Positions 7,906 to 15,343 of a DNA stretch of 64,000 nt are shown here, piece by piece. Source of the DNA: Rhizobium sp. TH2 (GTDB lineage Bacteria; Pseudomonadota; Alphaproteobacteria; Rhizobiales; Rhizobiaceae); assembly GCF_024707525.1 (NCBI RefSeq), contig NZ_CP062231.1, positions 1,426,001 to 1,490,000 on the forward strand, given 5' to 3'. The translations under genes and the position numbers were made by a program. The notes under the pieces were generated by a model. It was not told where the DNA came from. It did not search any database and worked only from the letters and a program-made list of their open reading frames with translations. Every line of letters begins with the position of its first letter. Position 1 is the first letter of the stretch.

Positions 7906-8124
7906 GCTTTCTGTCTTTGAGCGCTTCCGGATTCACCGGAGAAAATCGGGGTGTCGCCAGGCAGGGCCTGTGAATCCGCGATTGGTCATACGATATAACA
8001 AGAAGCGTGTCTGAGCGTAAGGCTTTTGTTGCGGCGCACAAAGCTGGGCGTGGCGCGGAACCGGCCTTCCCCGTCACGCGTTTCTGTGTGATTGATCGGG
8101 AAATCCGTTTTTCAGGGCGAATTC

Positions 8125-9039
8125 ATGCATTTCAAAGCGTATTTCAACCGGGACGGCGGTACTTTCCGGACCATCGACATGGCCGCCTATGCGCAAAAGG
8201 CAGAGCAGGTATTCCGCGATGCAGGGCATGAAATCGAGTGCCACGTGGTTGCCGGCAAGGAAATGGTCAAAGCGATCGAGAAAGGCGCCTCCGAGAAGGG
8301 CACCGAGGGCCTGATCGCCGGTGGCGGCGACGGCACGATCTCGACGGCTGCGGGCATTGCCTGGAAAGCGGACCTGCCACTCGGCGTGGTCCCGGCCGGC
8401 ACGATGAACCTCTTTGCCCGATCGTTGAAGCTGCCGCTCGATATCTACGCGGTGCTCGATGTGCTGGCCAAGGGCCACGTGATGGACGCCGATATCGGCA
8501 GTGCCGATGGCCGTCCGTTCGTGCATCAGTTCTCGGCCGGCATGCATGCCCGCATGGTGCGGCTGCGCGATGCCATGACCTATGCGTCCCGCATCGGCAA
8601 GATGGCGGCAAATGTCCGCGCCTCGGTGGGTGTGGTGCTCGATCCACCGCGATTTGAGGTTGAGTTCGATGTAGAGGGACATAAAGAGCACCGGCTGGTC
8701 TCGGCGATCAACGTGTCGAACAACCCATTCGGCAACAACAGCTTGATGTTCTCGGAAGAACTCAATAGCGGCCATCTCGGTTTCTATCTCACCGACGCAC
8801 TCCGCCCGGCCGGAGCCGCCATCCTCGCGATCGACATATTGCGCGGCAGAATGAGCCAGAACGTCGCCGTCACCGAGATGCGCGCCCGCTCGGTCGATCT
8901 GCATTTCCCCAAACTCTACCGCAAGGCCAATTGCGTGCTCGACGGGGAGTTGATGCCGCTCGGCCGCAATGTTTCGCTCCGGCTGCATGCCGGCGCGCTG
9001 AAGGTCATCGTGCCAGAGACGCTGCCTGAAGTGCCTTAG
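8125..9039 (+). CDS. Diacylglycerol/lipid kinase family protein
   Basis: This 304-residue DagK/YegS/LCB5-type protein has the nucleotide-binding signature GGGDGTIS at residues 66-73 and the second conserved region GVVPAGTMNLFARSLKLP. The C-terminal beta-sandwich holds VLDGELMPLGRNVSLRLHAG, matching the DGE motif of the family. These enzymes use ATP to phosphorylate diacylglycerol, sphingoid bases or related lipids at the cytoplasmic face of the membrane. The ATG at 8125 is preferred to an upstream in-frame TTG at 8092. It converges on amn, with only 6 bp between stop codons. The lipid substrate is inferred from the family only. Confidence 0.88.
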   Translation: MHFKAYFNRDGGTFRTIDMAAYAQKAEQVFRDAGHEIECHVVAGKEMVKAIEKGASEKGTEGLIAGGGDGTISTAAGIAWKADLPLGVVPAGTMNLFARSLKLPLDIYAVLDVLAKGHVMDADIGSADGRPFVHQFSAGMHARMVRLRDAMTYASRIGKMAANVRASVGVVLDPPRFEVEFDVEGHKEHRLVSAINVSNNPFGNNSLMFSEELNSGHLGFYLTDALRPAGAAILAIDILRGRMSQNVAVTEMRARSVDLHFPKLYRKANCVLDGELMPLGRNVSLRLHAGALKVIVPETLPEVP

Positions 9040-9045
9040 AGTGCT

Positions 9046-10548
9046 TTACTGAAAAGCCGTCTCGAAGAAGCTCCGAAGCTTGCGCGAATGAAGCTGTGCG
9101 GCCGGCATGGCGGATAGCTTTTCGAGCGCCAGGATGCCGATCCTGAGGTGCTGGTTGACCTGGTTCTTGTAGAACGCCGTGGCCATGCCCGGCAGTTTGA
9201 GCTCGCCATGCAGCGGCTTGTCGGACACGCAGAGCAGCGTGCCATAGGGCACCCGGAAACGGAACCCGTTGGCGGCGATGGTCGCCGATTCCATGTCGAG
9301 CGCGATGGCGCGCGCCTGGCTGAGCCGCTTGACCGGCCCGCGCTGGTCGCGAAGTTCCCAGTTGCGGTTGTCGATCGTCGCCACGGTGCCGGTGCGCATG
9401 ATGCGCTTGAGCTCATAGCCGTCATAGCCGGTCACGTCGGCCACTGCATCCTGCAGCGCCTGCTGGACTTCGGCGAGCGCCGGGATCGGCACCCAGACCG
9501 GCAAGTCGTCATCCAGCACATGATCCTCGCGCATATAGGCATGCGCCAGAACGTAATCGCCCAGCGTCTGGCTGTTGCGCAGGCCCGCGCAATGGCCGAG
9601 CATCAGCCAGGCATGGGGTCGGAGAACCGCCACGTGGTCGGTGATCGTCTTGGCGTTGGAAGGCCCGATGCCGATATTGACCAGGGTGATGCCGGCATGG
9701 CCCTTCTTCTTCAAGTGATATGCAGGCATCTGCGGCAGGCGAGCGGCGGGCACGCCGGTTTGCGGTTCGCTGAAGCCCGGCGGCGTGATCGCATTGCCGG
9801 GCTCGACGAACTCGCTATAGCCATTGCCGCCCTCGACCATCATCTGGCGCGCCCAGGCGCAGAACTCATCGACATAGAACTGGTAGTTCGTGAACAGCAC
9901 GAAATTCTGGAAATGCTTGGCGCGCGTGGCGGTGTAATGGCTGAGCCGCGCCAGCGAGTAATCGATGCGTTGCGCGGTGAAGGGCGCCAGCGGCCGTGGG
10001 CCACCCGGCGGCGGCTCATACTCGCCATTGGCGATCTCGTCATCCGTGGTGGCAAGATCAGGGGTGTCGAACAGGTCGCGTAGCGGCACATCGAGCGTAT
10101 TGGCGGCACTCGCCTCCACATGCGCACCTTCGCCGAAGGCGAAGTGCAGCGGGATGGGCGTCGCCGATTCCGAGATCGTCACCGGCAGGCCATGATTGAC
10201 GATAAGCTGGCCGATCTGCGTCTTGAGATAGTGACGGAAGAGCTTCGGCTGGGTGATCGTGGTCGAATAGAGCCCGGGCTCGCTGAGGAAGCCATAGGGC
10301 ATGCGGGAGTCGATGCGATCGTAGCGCAGGGTCTCCATGCGGACTTCGGGATAATAGGCCCGGTAGCGCTTATGCGGCTGGCCGCCCTTGATCACCGCCT
10401 CGAAACTGTCGCGCAGGAAGGCGGTGTTGCGGTCGTAGAGCTCTTCGAGCGCATCGACGGCGGCAGTCGCGTCGTGGAATGCGACGGCCGTAAAATTTTC
10501 AGGGGTGACGGTATCGAGGAGGGATGTGGAGAGGATTCGCTTTGCCAT
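9046..10548 (-). CDS. amn: AMP nucleosidase
   Basis: This 500-residue protein is full length for bacterial Amn. The N-terminal domain (HKRYRAYYPEVRMETLRYD) is followed by a catalytic nucleoside-phosphorylase-like fold with VNIGIGPSNAKTITDHVAVL, LMLGHCAGLRNSQTLGDYVL and the substrate-binding segment ALDMESATIAANGFRFRVPY. The enzyme hydrolyses AMP to adenine and ribose 5-phosphate in the cytoplasm, adjusting adenylate pools and feeding purine salvage. Start ATG 10548 gives the usual N-terminus; no strong ribosome-binding site is seen. A hairpin (10588-10627) separates it from the small gene upstream on the same strand. Confidence 0.96.
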   Translation of the reverse strand: MAKRILSTSLLDTVTPENFTAVAFHDATAAVDALEELYDRNTAFLRDSFEAVIKGGQPHKRYRAYYPEVRMETLRYDRIDSRMPYGFLSEPGLYSTTITQPKLFRHYLKTQIGQLIVNHGLPVTISESATPIPLHFAFGEGAHVEASAANTLDVPLRDLFDTPDLATTDDEIANGEYEPPPGGPRPLAPFTAQRIDYSLARLSHYTATRAKHFQNFVLFTNYQFYVDEFCAWARQMMVEGGNGYSEFVEPGNAITPPGFSEPQTGVPAARLPQMPAYHLKKKGHAGITLVNIGIGPSNAKTITDHVAVLRPHAWLMLGHCAGLRNSQTLGDYVLAHAYMREDHVLDDDLPVWVPIPALAEVQQALQDAVADVTGYDGYELKRIMRTGTVATIDNRNWELRDQRGPVKRLSQARAIALDMESATIAANGFRFRVPYGTLLCVSDKPLHGELKLPGMATAFYKNQVNQHLRIGILALEKLSAMPAAQLHSRKLRSFFETAFQ

Positions 10549-10587
10549 GTGCCATTATAATAGGCACTTGATGACAATCAATCGGGG

Positions 10588-10627
10588 CCGCCGGATTTCA
10601 AGCAGATTTTTGCTCGAAATCCGGCGG
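10588..10627 (-). terminator. Stem-loop between small exported peptide gene and amn
   Basis: CCGCCGGATTTC (10588-10599) is perfectly complementary to GAAATCCGGCGG (10616-10627), extended by AGCA/TGCT closer to the loop. It begins 9 bp after the stop codon of the 56-codon minus-strand frame and 40 bp before the amn start codon. There is no long T run after it on the minus strand, so it could be an intrinsic terminator of modest strength, an attenuator, or a 5' structure of amn. Confidence 0.55.
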
Positions 10628-10636
10628 TGGGATATT

Positions 10637-10807
10637 TCAAAGCGATGCCTTGCAATGGATGCCCGAAGGCTGCGGGCAGGGGGCGCTCAAACCAATGACG
10701 CCGACATGGTTGCGCTTGCCGCTGCTTTCCACAGCCGCGGTGAGGCCAACCGCAAACAGGCTCATGATGAGGCAGATGATTGTGAAGCGGCGTGCGATAA
10801 TGGTCAT
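10637..10807 (-). CDS. Small exported protein of unknown function (56 aa)
   Basis: An ATG at 10807, preceded by GGGACGGAA, opens a 56-residue frame. The first 25 residues look like a signal peptide: a basic start MTIIARRFT, a hydrophobic core IICLIMSLFAVGLTAAV, and a possible signal peptidase site after TAA or near VESSG. The predicted mature part is about 30 residues with two cysteines (SAPCPQPSG and HCKASL). A strong stem-loop follows the stop. The family was not recognised. The gene is shorter than many gene-calling cut-offs, so it may be missing from routine annotations. The signal-peptide pattern plus the hairpin are the evidence that it is real. Confidence 0.5.
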   Translation of the reverse strand: MTIIARRFTIICLIMSLFAVGLTAAVESSGKRNHVGVIGLSAPCPQPSGIHCKASL

Positions 10808-11029
10808 TTCCGTCCCGAAGCGTCCGAATGTTGAACGTCTTCTAAACCGCCGAGGCTGAACTCACGCTGATCTCGCCATTCATTTGGCATTCAGAATGGT
10901 TGCCGACTTGCTAACGAAACACTACCTGTGGCCGGTCGACCGGATCTCCGAGATGGGAGGCGCGACGGAATGCGGCATCGCCGAACGCGTTCTGCCGGTC
11001 TATCTTGCGCCTCAAAGGAATGCTCCCTC

Positions 11030-11506
11030 ATGGAAGATGCCGCCGAACGCCGGGCGCGAATTGTCGAACAGAAGAAGCGCGAGACGGGCATCGACGAAGC
11101 GATGATCGACCGTCTGGTGCGCGCATTCTATGGCAAAGTCCGTCTCGATCCGGCGCTCGGCCCGATCTTCAACGAACGCGTCGTGGATTGGGAACACCAT
11201 TTCAAACAGCTGGGTGCCTTCTGGTCCTCGGTGACGCTCGGCAGCGGCGCCTATGCCGGCTCGCCGATGCAGAAGCACATCGGCCTTCCCGTCGATGGCA
11301 GGCATTTCGACCGGTGGCTCAGGCTGTTCGCCGAGACGGCGATGGAAACCTGCCCTCCCGCTGCGGCACGCCTCTTCCTCGAACGCGCGATCCGCATTGC
11401 CGAGAGTTTGGAATTGGCCATATCAGGCGATCTCGGCGTCATGCTGGCCAAGGGCGAACGCCTGCACCGGCCGGAACTCGATGCCACGGTCTTGCCGCAA
11501 GCCTGA
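11030..11506 (+). CDS. Group III truncated haemoglobin
   Basis: This 158-residue protein contains the 2-over-2 globin fold of group III truncated haemoglobins at about residues 21-125. Family-typical residues are FYGKVRLDPALGPIFN, the proximal haem ligand His83 in MQKHIGLP, and RHFDRWLRLF with the conserved Trp96. Group III members are cytoplasmic haem proteins proposed to act in nitric oxide or peroxynitrite chemistry and low-oxygen physiology. The ATG at 11030 is preceded by AAGGAA and gives a normal N-terminus. No operon partner is visible; the upstream neighbour is divergent. Confidence 0.92.
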   Translation: MEDAAERRARIVEQKKRETGIDEAMIDRLVRAFYGKVRLDPALGPIFNERVVDWEHHFKQLGAFWSSVTLGSGAYAGSPMQKHIGLPVDGRHFDRWLRLFAETAMETCPPAAARLFLERAIRIAESLELAISGDLGVMLAKGERLHRPELDATVLPQA

Positions 11507-11944
11507 AGGCGCTTCCCACGCGGCTATAAATACCCCCATTTGTTAATATCCGGCGTCCGTTTTCGTGTCTCAGCGAAGGCATCTTTTTACGACACCCTGA
11601 TTTCCAACCGTTTTCTTGGTGAACAAAGGGTTGAAACCACAAGCTGAAATTTCGGTAAAGTTTTTCGCGGAATACGTATGTATCAGCGAGTCCGATGCTT
11701 AACGAAAACCCAAGTTTACCAAGCGTTTGTACTTTGTTTGTCTCAAATTAATCATGCATTTTAAGCTGACGTTGAAGGCCGTCCGGCATAGTGAAGCCAT
11801 AAGACGAGCGGGGACGAAAACACCGCCAAACACCGGAGAAGACCGAGAAAAACCGCAAAAGCGGACCGGCCTTCTCCGGAGCCTCCCAAGGCAAAACAGA
11901 GAGAAAAAGAACAACGGTTACTGGCAAACAAAGGGACGACTGAA
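11507..11944. other. 438-bp gap with long leader hairpin
   Basis: This stretch is less GC-rich than its surroundings and holds no convincing gene on either strand. From 11833 to 11879 a hairpin is visible: CCGGAGAAG pairs with CTTCTCCGG, and inside it CCGC pairs with GCGG around an AAAA loop. It lies 65-112 bp upstream of the Sel1 mini-protein start, so it would be in that gene's 5' untranslated leader if transcription begins in the AT-rich part near 11640-11760. Confidence 0.5.
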
Positions 11945-12208
11945 ATGGCACGCTTTGACATGAACACGATGGAAGCTTCGATGGGCGGCGAGACCCGCGC
12001 CGACACTTTCTGCACCATGGGCCTGATGTATGCGACCGGCCGCGGTTGCGAGATCGACCTGGTTTCCGCGCACAAGTGGCTCAACATCGCCGCCATCAAG
12101 GGTTCCGAGCGCGCCGCTCACCTCCGCGCCGAGCTTTCCCGCTCGATGAGCAAGGGCGAACTCGCCGCGGCACTCCGCGCGGCCCGCGAATGGATGACGA
12201 TGCATTGA
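11945..12208 (+). CDS. Sel1-repeat mini-protein
   Basis: This 87-residue protein is built around about one and a half Sel1-like repeats: FCTMGLMYATGRGCEIDLVS then AHKWLNIAAIKGSERAAHLR. The pattern of small and aromatic residues is that of the SLR helix pair, normally a protein-protein interaction unit. There is no signal peptide or membrane segment, so a cytoplasmic adaptor role is likely. It stands alone between a long leader with a hairpin and a terminator-like hairpin. The ligand is unknown. Confidence 0.85.
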   Translation: MARFDMNTMEASMGGETRADTFCTMGLMYATGRGCEIDLVSAHKWLNIAAIKGSERAAHLRAELSRSMSKGELAAALRAAREWMTMH

Positions 12209-12235
12209 GTGAATGGCTTCAAACAACCTGCTTTT

Positions 12236-12299
12236 AGCGAATGGCGAGTAGTTTTGGCCTGTGACCTCCAGTCGGCCAGCAAACTATTCGCTCTTCGCT
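12236..12299. terminator. Imperfect hairpin between convergent genes
   Basis: AGCGAATGGCGAGTAGTTT on the left pairs, with a few mismatches, with AAACTATTCGCTCTTCGCT on the right, and TGGCC pairs with GGCCA near the loop. It lies 28 bp after the Sel1 mini-protein stop and 6 bp before the stop of the opposing gene, so it probably serves both as a terminator. The ATTCGCT motifs resemble small dispersed repeats common in rhizobial genomes. Confidence 0.5.
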
Positions 12300-12304
12300 A
12301 TTCG

Positions 12305-12898
12305 CTAGTCTTCCAATCCTTTTCCATCGAAAATCTTCGGCATGTATTTCTCGATCCTGGCTTCCCGGGTCTTGGATTGCTTGGCCGATGAAAAGTGGAG
12401 AAGATATCCCCGCTGTCGCCCCGGCGTCAGCGCCTGGAAGGCGGTCTTCAATTCCGGCATTGCATCAAGTTTGGCCTGGAATTCCTCGACGACCGCAAAT
12501 TCCGACGCCTTCTTGAAATCCACTTTGAAGCCGGCCTTCTCCACATCCACGGCCTGGTGGATGTAAGCCTTCAGGATGTTGTCCATCCGCTTGATTTCAT
12601 CGAGACCGGTGAACCGAATCTGGCGGGCCGCCTGCACATTCTCCGTCTGCTGCACCAGGATCTTTTCCGGATCCGTCATCAACGCGCCCTTGAAGAGCAG
12701 GAGCGCGCAATATTCCTTGAAGCCGTGGATCAGGACGACATTCTTCTTGTCGATGGAATAGCAGGGCCAGCCCCATTTGAAATCCTCGGTCAGCTGGCAG
12801 TCGAGAATGATCTTTCTCAGCGCCTCGATTTCCGCGCGCCATTCCGTGGTCCGGGCCAGGAATGCATCGACCTTGGGATTTGTCTCGCTCTTTGCCAC
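12305..12898 (-). CDS. YdeI/OmdA-like protein with DUF1801 domain
   Basis: This 197-residue protein has an N-terminal DUF1801-type domain (VDAFLARTTEWRAEIEALRK, FKWGWPCYS, KNVVLIHGFKEYCALLLFKG) and a C-terminal YdeI/OmdA segment (LTPGRQRGYLLHFSSAKQSK, TREARIEKYMPKIFDGKG). Family members are small cytoplasmic proteins; YdeI homologues have been linked to peptide resistance, but no biochemical activity is firmly established. The start is GTG at 12898, with GGGAGG seven bases upstream. It follows the aminotransferase gene by 29 bp on the same strand and may be co-transcribed with it. Confidence 0.85.
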   Translation of the reverse strand: MAKSETNPKVDAFLARTTEWRAEIEALRKIILDCQLTEDFKWGWPCYSIDKKNVVLIHGFKEYCALLLFKGALMTDPEKILVQQTENVQAARQIRFTGLDEIKRMDNILKAYIHQAVDVEKAGFKVDFKKASEFAVVEEFQAKLDAMPELKTAFQALTPGRQRGYLLHFSSAKQSKTREARIEKYMPKIFDGKGLED

Positions 12899-12927
12899 TG
12901 TCTACCTCCCAATTGATTGGCAACGGT

Positions 12928-14046
12928 CTACGGGTTTCCCAACCGCTTCAGAACTTTCGGCAGTGCCGCCTCGAAGAGATCGAGATCCTTGTCCGGCCCG
13001 ACGCTGACACGGACGCAGCGGTTGAGCGGAGCGACACCGGGCATGCGGATGAACACGCCTTCCTCCATCAGCCCATCGACGATGGCGCGTGAATAGACGC
13101 CATCGCGGCCGCAGTCGATCGCCACGAAATTCGTCGCCGAGGGCAGGGGTGTCAAACCGTTGGTCCGTGCGATGGCGGCGATCCGGTCGCGGGCGGCGCT
13201 GATCTTGCCAAGCACGTCTGCGAGATAGTTCTTGTCCTTCAGCGCTGCGATGGCTGCCGCCACACCGATCCGGTTCAGCCCGAAATGGTTGCGGATCTTG
13301 TCGAAAGCGGTGGCGGTATCGGCAGCCGAAATGACATAGCCGATACGGGATCCGGCGAGCCCATAGGCTTTCGAGAAGGTACGGGTACGGATGACGTTCG
13401 GCCGGTCGATCAACGCATCGGCTGGGGGTATGGTGCCTGATGGAGCGGTCTCGCCATAGGCTTCATCGAGGATCAGCATCGTGGTTTCCGGCACGGCGCG
13501 CGCGAACTCCAGCACGCGGTCCGCGCTGTACCAACTGCCCATCGGATTGTCCGGATTGGCAAAATAGGCGAGCGGCGCATCCTCGCGCTCGATCGCCGCG
13601 AGCAGGCCGTCGAGGTCTTCTTTGTCATCCCTGTAGGAAACCGTGACCAGCCGGCCGCCAAAGCCGACGACGTGATAATTGAAGGTCGGATAGCCGCCGA
13701 GCGAGGTGACGACCGGCATGCCGGGCTCGATCACCAGCCGCACGATCTGGCCGAGAATGCCGTCTATGCCTTCGCCGATATTGATGAATTTGGGGTCGAG
13801 GCCGAGATGCGCGGCGATCGCGTGCCTGAGCTCGAAGCTCTCCGGATCGGTATATTTCCAGGTCTCGGTCGCGGCCTGCCGCATCGCCTCGATCACCGAC
13901 GGCGCCGGTCCGAAGCCGCTCTCATTGGCGCCGATCCGCGCCTTGACCTCGAGATGGCGGTTGCGCTCGATGGCCTCCGGCCCGACGAACGGAACGGTGG
14001 CCGGCAGATCGCGGGCAATGCGCGTGAAGCGCGAGAAATTCGACAT
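12928..14046 (-). CDS. Histidinol-phosphate-type PLP aminotransferase
   Basis: This 372-residue fold type I pyridoxal-phosphate enzyme has IGANESGFGPAPSVIEAMRQ at the start of the substrate region, YFANPDNPMGSWYSADRV in the cofactor-binding loop, DEAY for the pyridine-nitrogen aspartate, and the Schiff-base lysine in RTFSKAYGLAGSRIGY. The sequence is closest to HisC-like class I/II aminotransferases. No histidine biosynthesis gene is nearby, so a role for a second HisC-like enzyme (histidinol phosphate or aromatic amino acids) is as likely as the main pathway step. It probably shares a transcript with the YdeI-like gene downstream. Confidence 0.88.
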   Translation of the reverse strand: MSNFSRFTRIARDLPATVPFVGPEAIERNRHLEVKARIGANESGFGPAPSVIEAMRQAATETWKYTDPESFELRHAIAAHLGLDPKFINIGEGIDGILGQIVRLVIEPGMPVVTSLGGYPTFNYHVVGFGGRLVTVSYRDDKEDLDGLLAAIEREDAPLAYFANPDNPMGSWYSADRVLEFARAVPETTMLILDEAYGETAPSGTIPPADALIDRPNVIRTRTFSKAYGLAGSRIGYVISAADTATAFDKIRNHFGLNRIGVAAAIAALKDKNYLADVLGKISAARDRIAAIARTNGLTPLPSATNFVAIDCGRDGVYSRAIVDGLMEEGVFIRMPGVAPLNRCVRVSVGPDKDLDLFEAALPKVLKRLGNP

Positions 14047-14110
14047 GCTGGAAAACCCTGATTCATCCTGGCGGTGGAGAATAGAGTTTTCGCTTACGCC
14101 TGCAAGGTGG

Positions 14111-14470
14111 TCATTTGGCTTCGGTGAAGAAGTCGCCTCGAACGATCACATGCAGCAATTCGTCCTCGATCGGCTTGATGAACTTCACGCCGACGCGGCT
14201 GCCGTTGCGATAGATCTCGGCGCAGCCGATACGGTTCGAGGTGCCGACGATGTTGAGGTAGTAGTGATCCGGCAGGCCGATCGTGGTCATCAGATTGATG
14301 GTTGCGCCGATCTTTGAAATGTCCACGAGGTGGCAGCTGCGGATCGACATGCCGGCGAGCGCGGGATTGACCGCCATCAACCGCGCAGCGCGGTTAAGGA
14401 CAAATCGCTCGGCGCCGCGGCCGTGCTGAGAGGCGTCGCTATGAAGGTTGGCTAGTGCGTTCTCGGCCAT
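14111..14470 (-). CDS. PilZ-like domain protein
   Basis: This 119-residue protein has the beta-barrel pattern of PilZ domains: CHLVDISKIGATINLMTTIG, LPDHYYLNIVGTSNRIGCAE, and RNGSRVGVKFIKPI. An arginine pair precedes the barrel (ERFVLNRAARL), roughly where the c-di-GMP-binding RxxxR motif sits, but the spacing is not canonical. The GAT segment stands where PilZ has D/NxSxxG. GGGGAG precedes the ATG. A second PilZ-like gene lies immediately upstream on the same strand. Whether it binds c-di-GMP is uncertain. Confidence 0.65.
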   Translation of the reverse strand: MAENALANLHSDASQHGRGAERFVLNRAARLMAVNPALAGMSIRSCHLVDISKIGATINLMTTIGLPDHYYLNIVGTSNRIGCAEIYRNGSRVGVKFIKPIEDELLHVIVRGDFFTEAK

Positions 14471-14640
14471 TGATGGCTCCCCAGGGGTTACCGGGACAAC
14501 TTCGCACAGGAGTGTTTCACTCGCTTCAATCCGAAAGTTAGATTTTTATCGACTGCGAAATTTATTGAGGAAAACCAACGGTCAGTGTCCAGCTTTGAAA
14601 CGCATCTCTGGATTGCGTGCCGAGCGTTCGTATCGGTAGG

Positions 14641-15012
14641 TTAGGCGAGCGGCTCGATCTCGAGCGAAGCGGTGCCGACGATGCTCTGCAGGAAGCCGAC
14701 ATCGAGGAACATGTTGAACTTGACCAGCATGTGGTCGGCTTCGCGGCTTGCCTCGGTCGCACCGATTTCCTCGCTCGAACCAAGGATGACGAGGAAGAAG
14801 TTCTTCGGCAGCTCGATGCGGGGATTGATGTTGATCAGCGCCGCGGCACAGGAGATGCGCTGGATGACGCAGTGATGCTGGGTGGAGATGGTAAGGTGAT
14901 GGCCGACCGGGATGACGAGCCCGGCACGATCGATGCTATGCAGGCGGAAGCTGCGCTTCGGATTCTGGAGTTGCAGCCGCTCGTGAAAGTCCTTGAAGTG
15001 ATGTAAGGACAT
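14641..15012 (-). CDS. Degenerate PilZ-like protein
   Basis: This 123-residue protein has a similar length and pattern to its downstream neighbour: LQNPKRSFRLHSIDRAGLVI, CVIQRISCAAALININPRIE, LPKNFFLVILGSSEEIGATE, VKFNMFLDVGFLQSIVG. The ISCAAALI and LPKNFFL segments fit the third and fourth PilZ strands, but no clear RxxxR is present before the barrel, so c-di-GMP binding may be lost. The ATG at 15012 is set by GGAGGG seven bases upstream. The pair may have come from duplication; they are separated by 170 bp. Confidence 0.55.
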   Translation of the reverse strand: MSLHHFKDFHERLQLQNPKRSFRLHSIDRAGLVIPVGHHLTISTQHHCVIQRISCAAALININPRIELPKNFFLVILGSSEEIGATEASREADHMLVKFNMFLDVGFLQSIVGTASLEIEPLA

Positions 15013-15343
15013 CGAGCCCTCCAGAGTGTTGCGTCGGCGCAATCATATCATCCGATCGTTTAACAAATCTGAATCCGCTTTGGCGCCAATGCGTTACGCT
15101 TCTTCGGCCTGGAGATAGCTGCCATAAGACAATGTCATGGATCGGCAGATTGACGCTTTTGCCGGCGTCACGTATATCGTCCGGCGGCCGAGGTGCCTGC
15201 CGCTCGCGAGCAAATGCTCATGGTGAATTCCTCTTTTGATCGAACCCTGTCACATCGCTTGAGCGAACTGACGGCAATGCGAGCTCCCGACATGGTGCGT
15301 TCTGAAGCGTGCTGGTTTCGCGAACTGGATTGACGAGGTTTCG
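15013..15343. other. 331-bp gap upstream of the MATE gene
   Basis: This is a divergent promoter region between the PilZ-like gene and the MATE exporter. The only thing seen is a 37-codon frame at 15220-15333 (ATG start; MVNSSFDRTLSH, ending FRELD) that stops 11 bp before the MATE start codon. It has no clear ribosome-binding site and could be a leader peptide or chance. No operator or terminator was recognised. Confidence 0.4.

Noticed and set aside
6542..8077. A 511-codon minus-strand frame overlapping the MFS gene
   Set aside because: It is out of phase with the MFS gene, has a composition rich in Arg and other residues typical of an alternate frame in GC-rich DNA, and no domain was seen. 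The MFS gene at 6643-7905 has clear family motifs.
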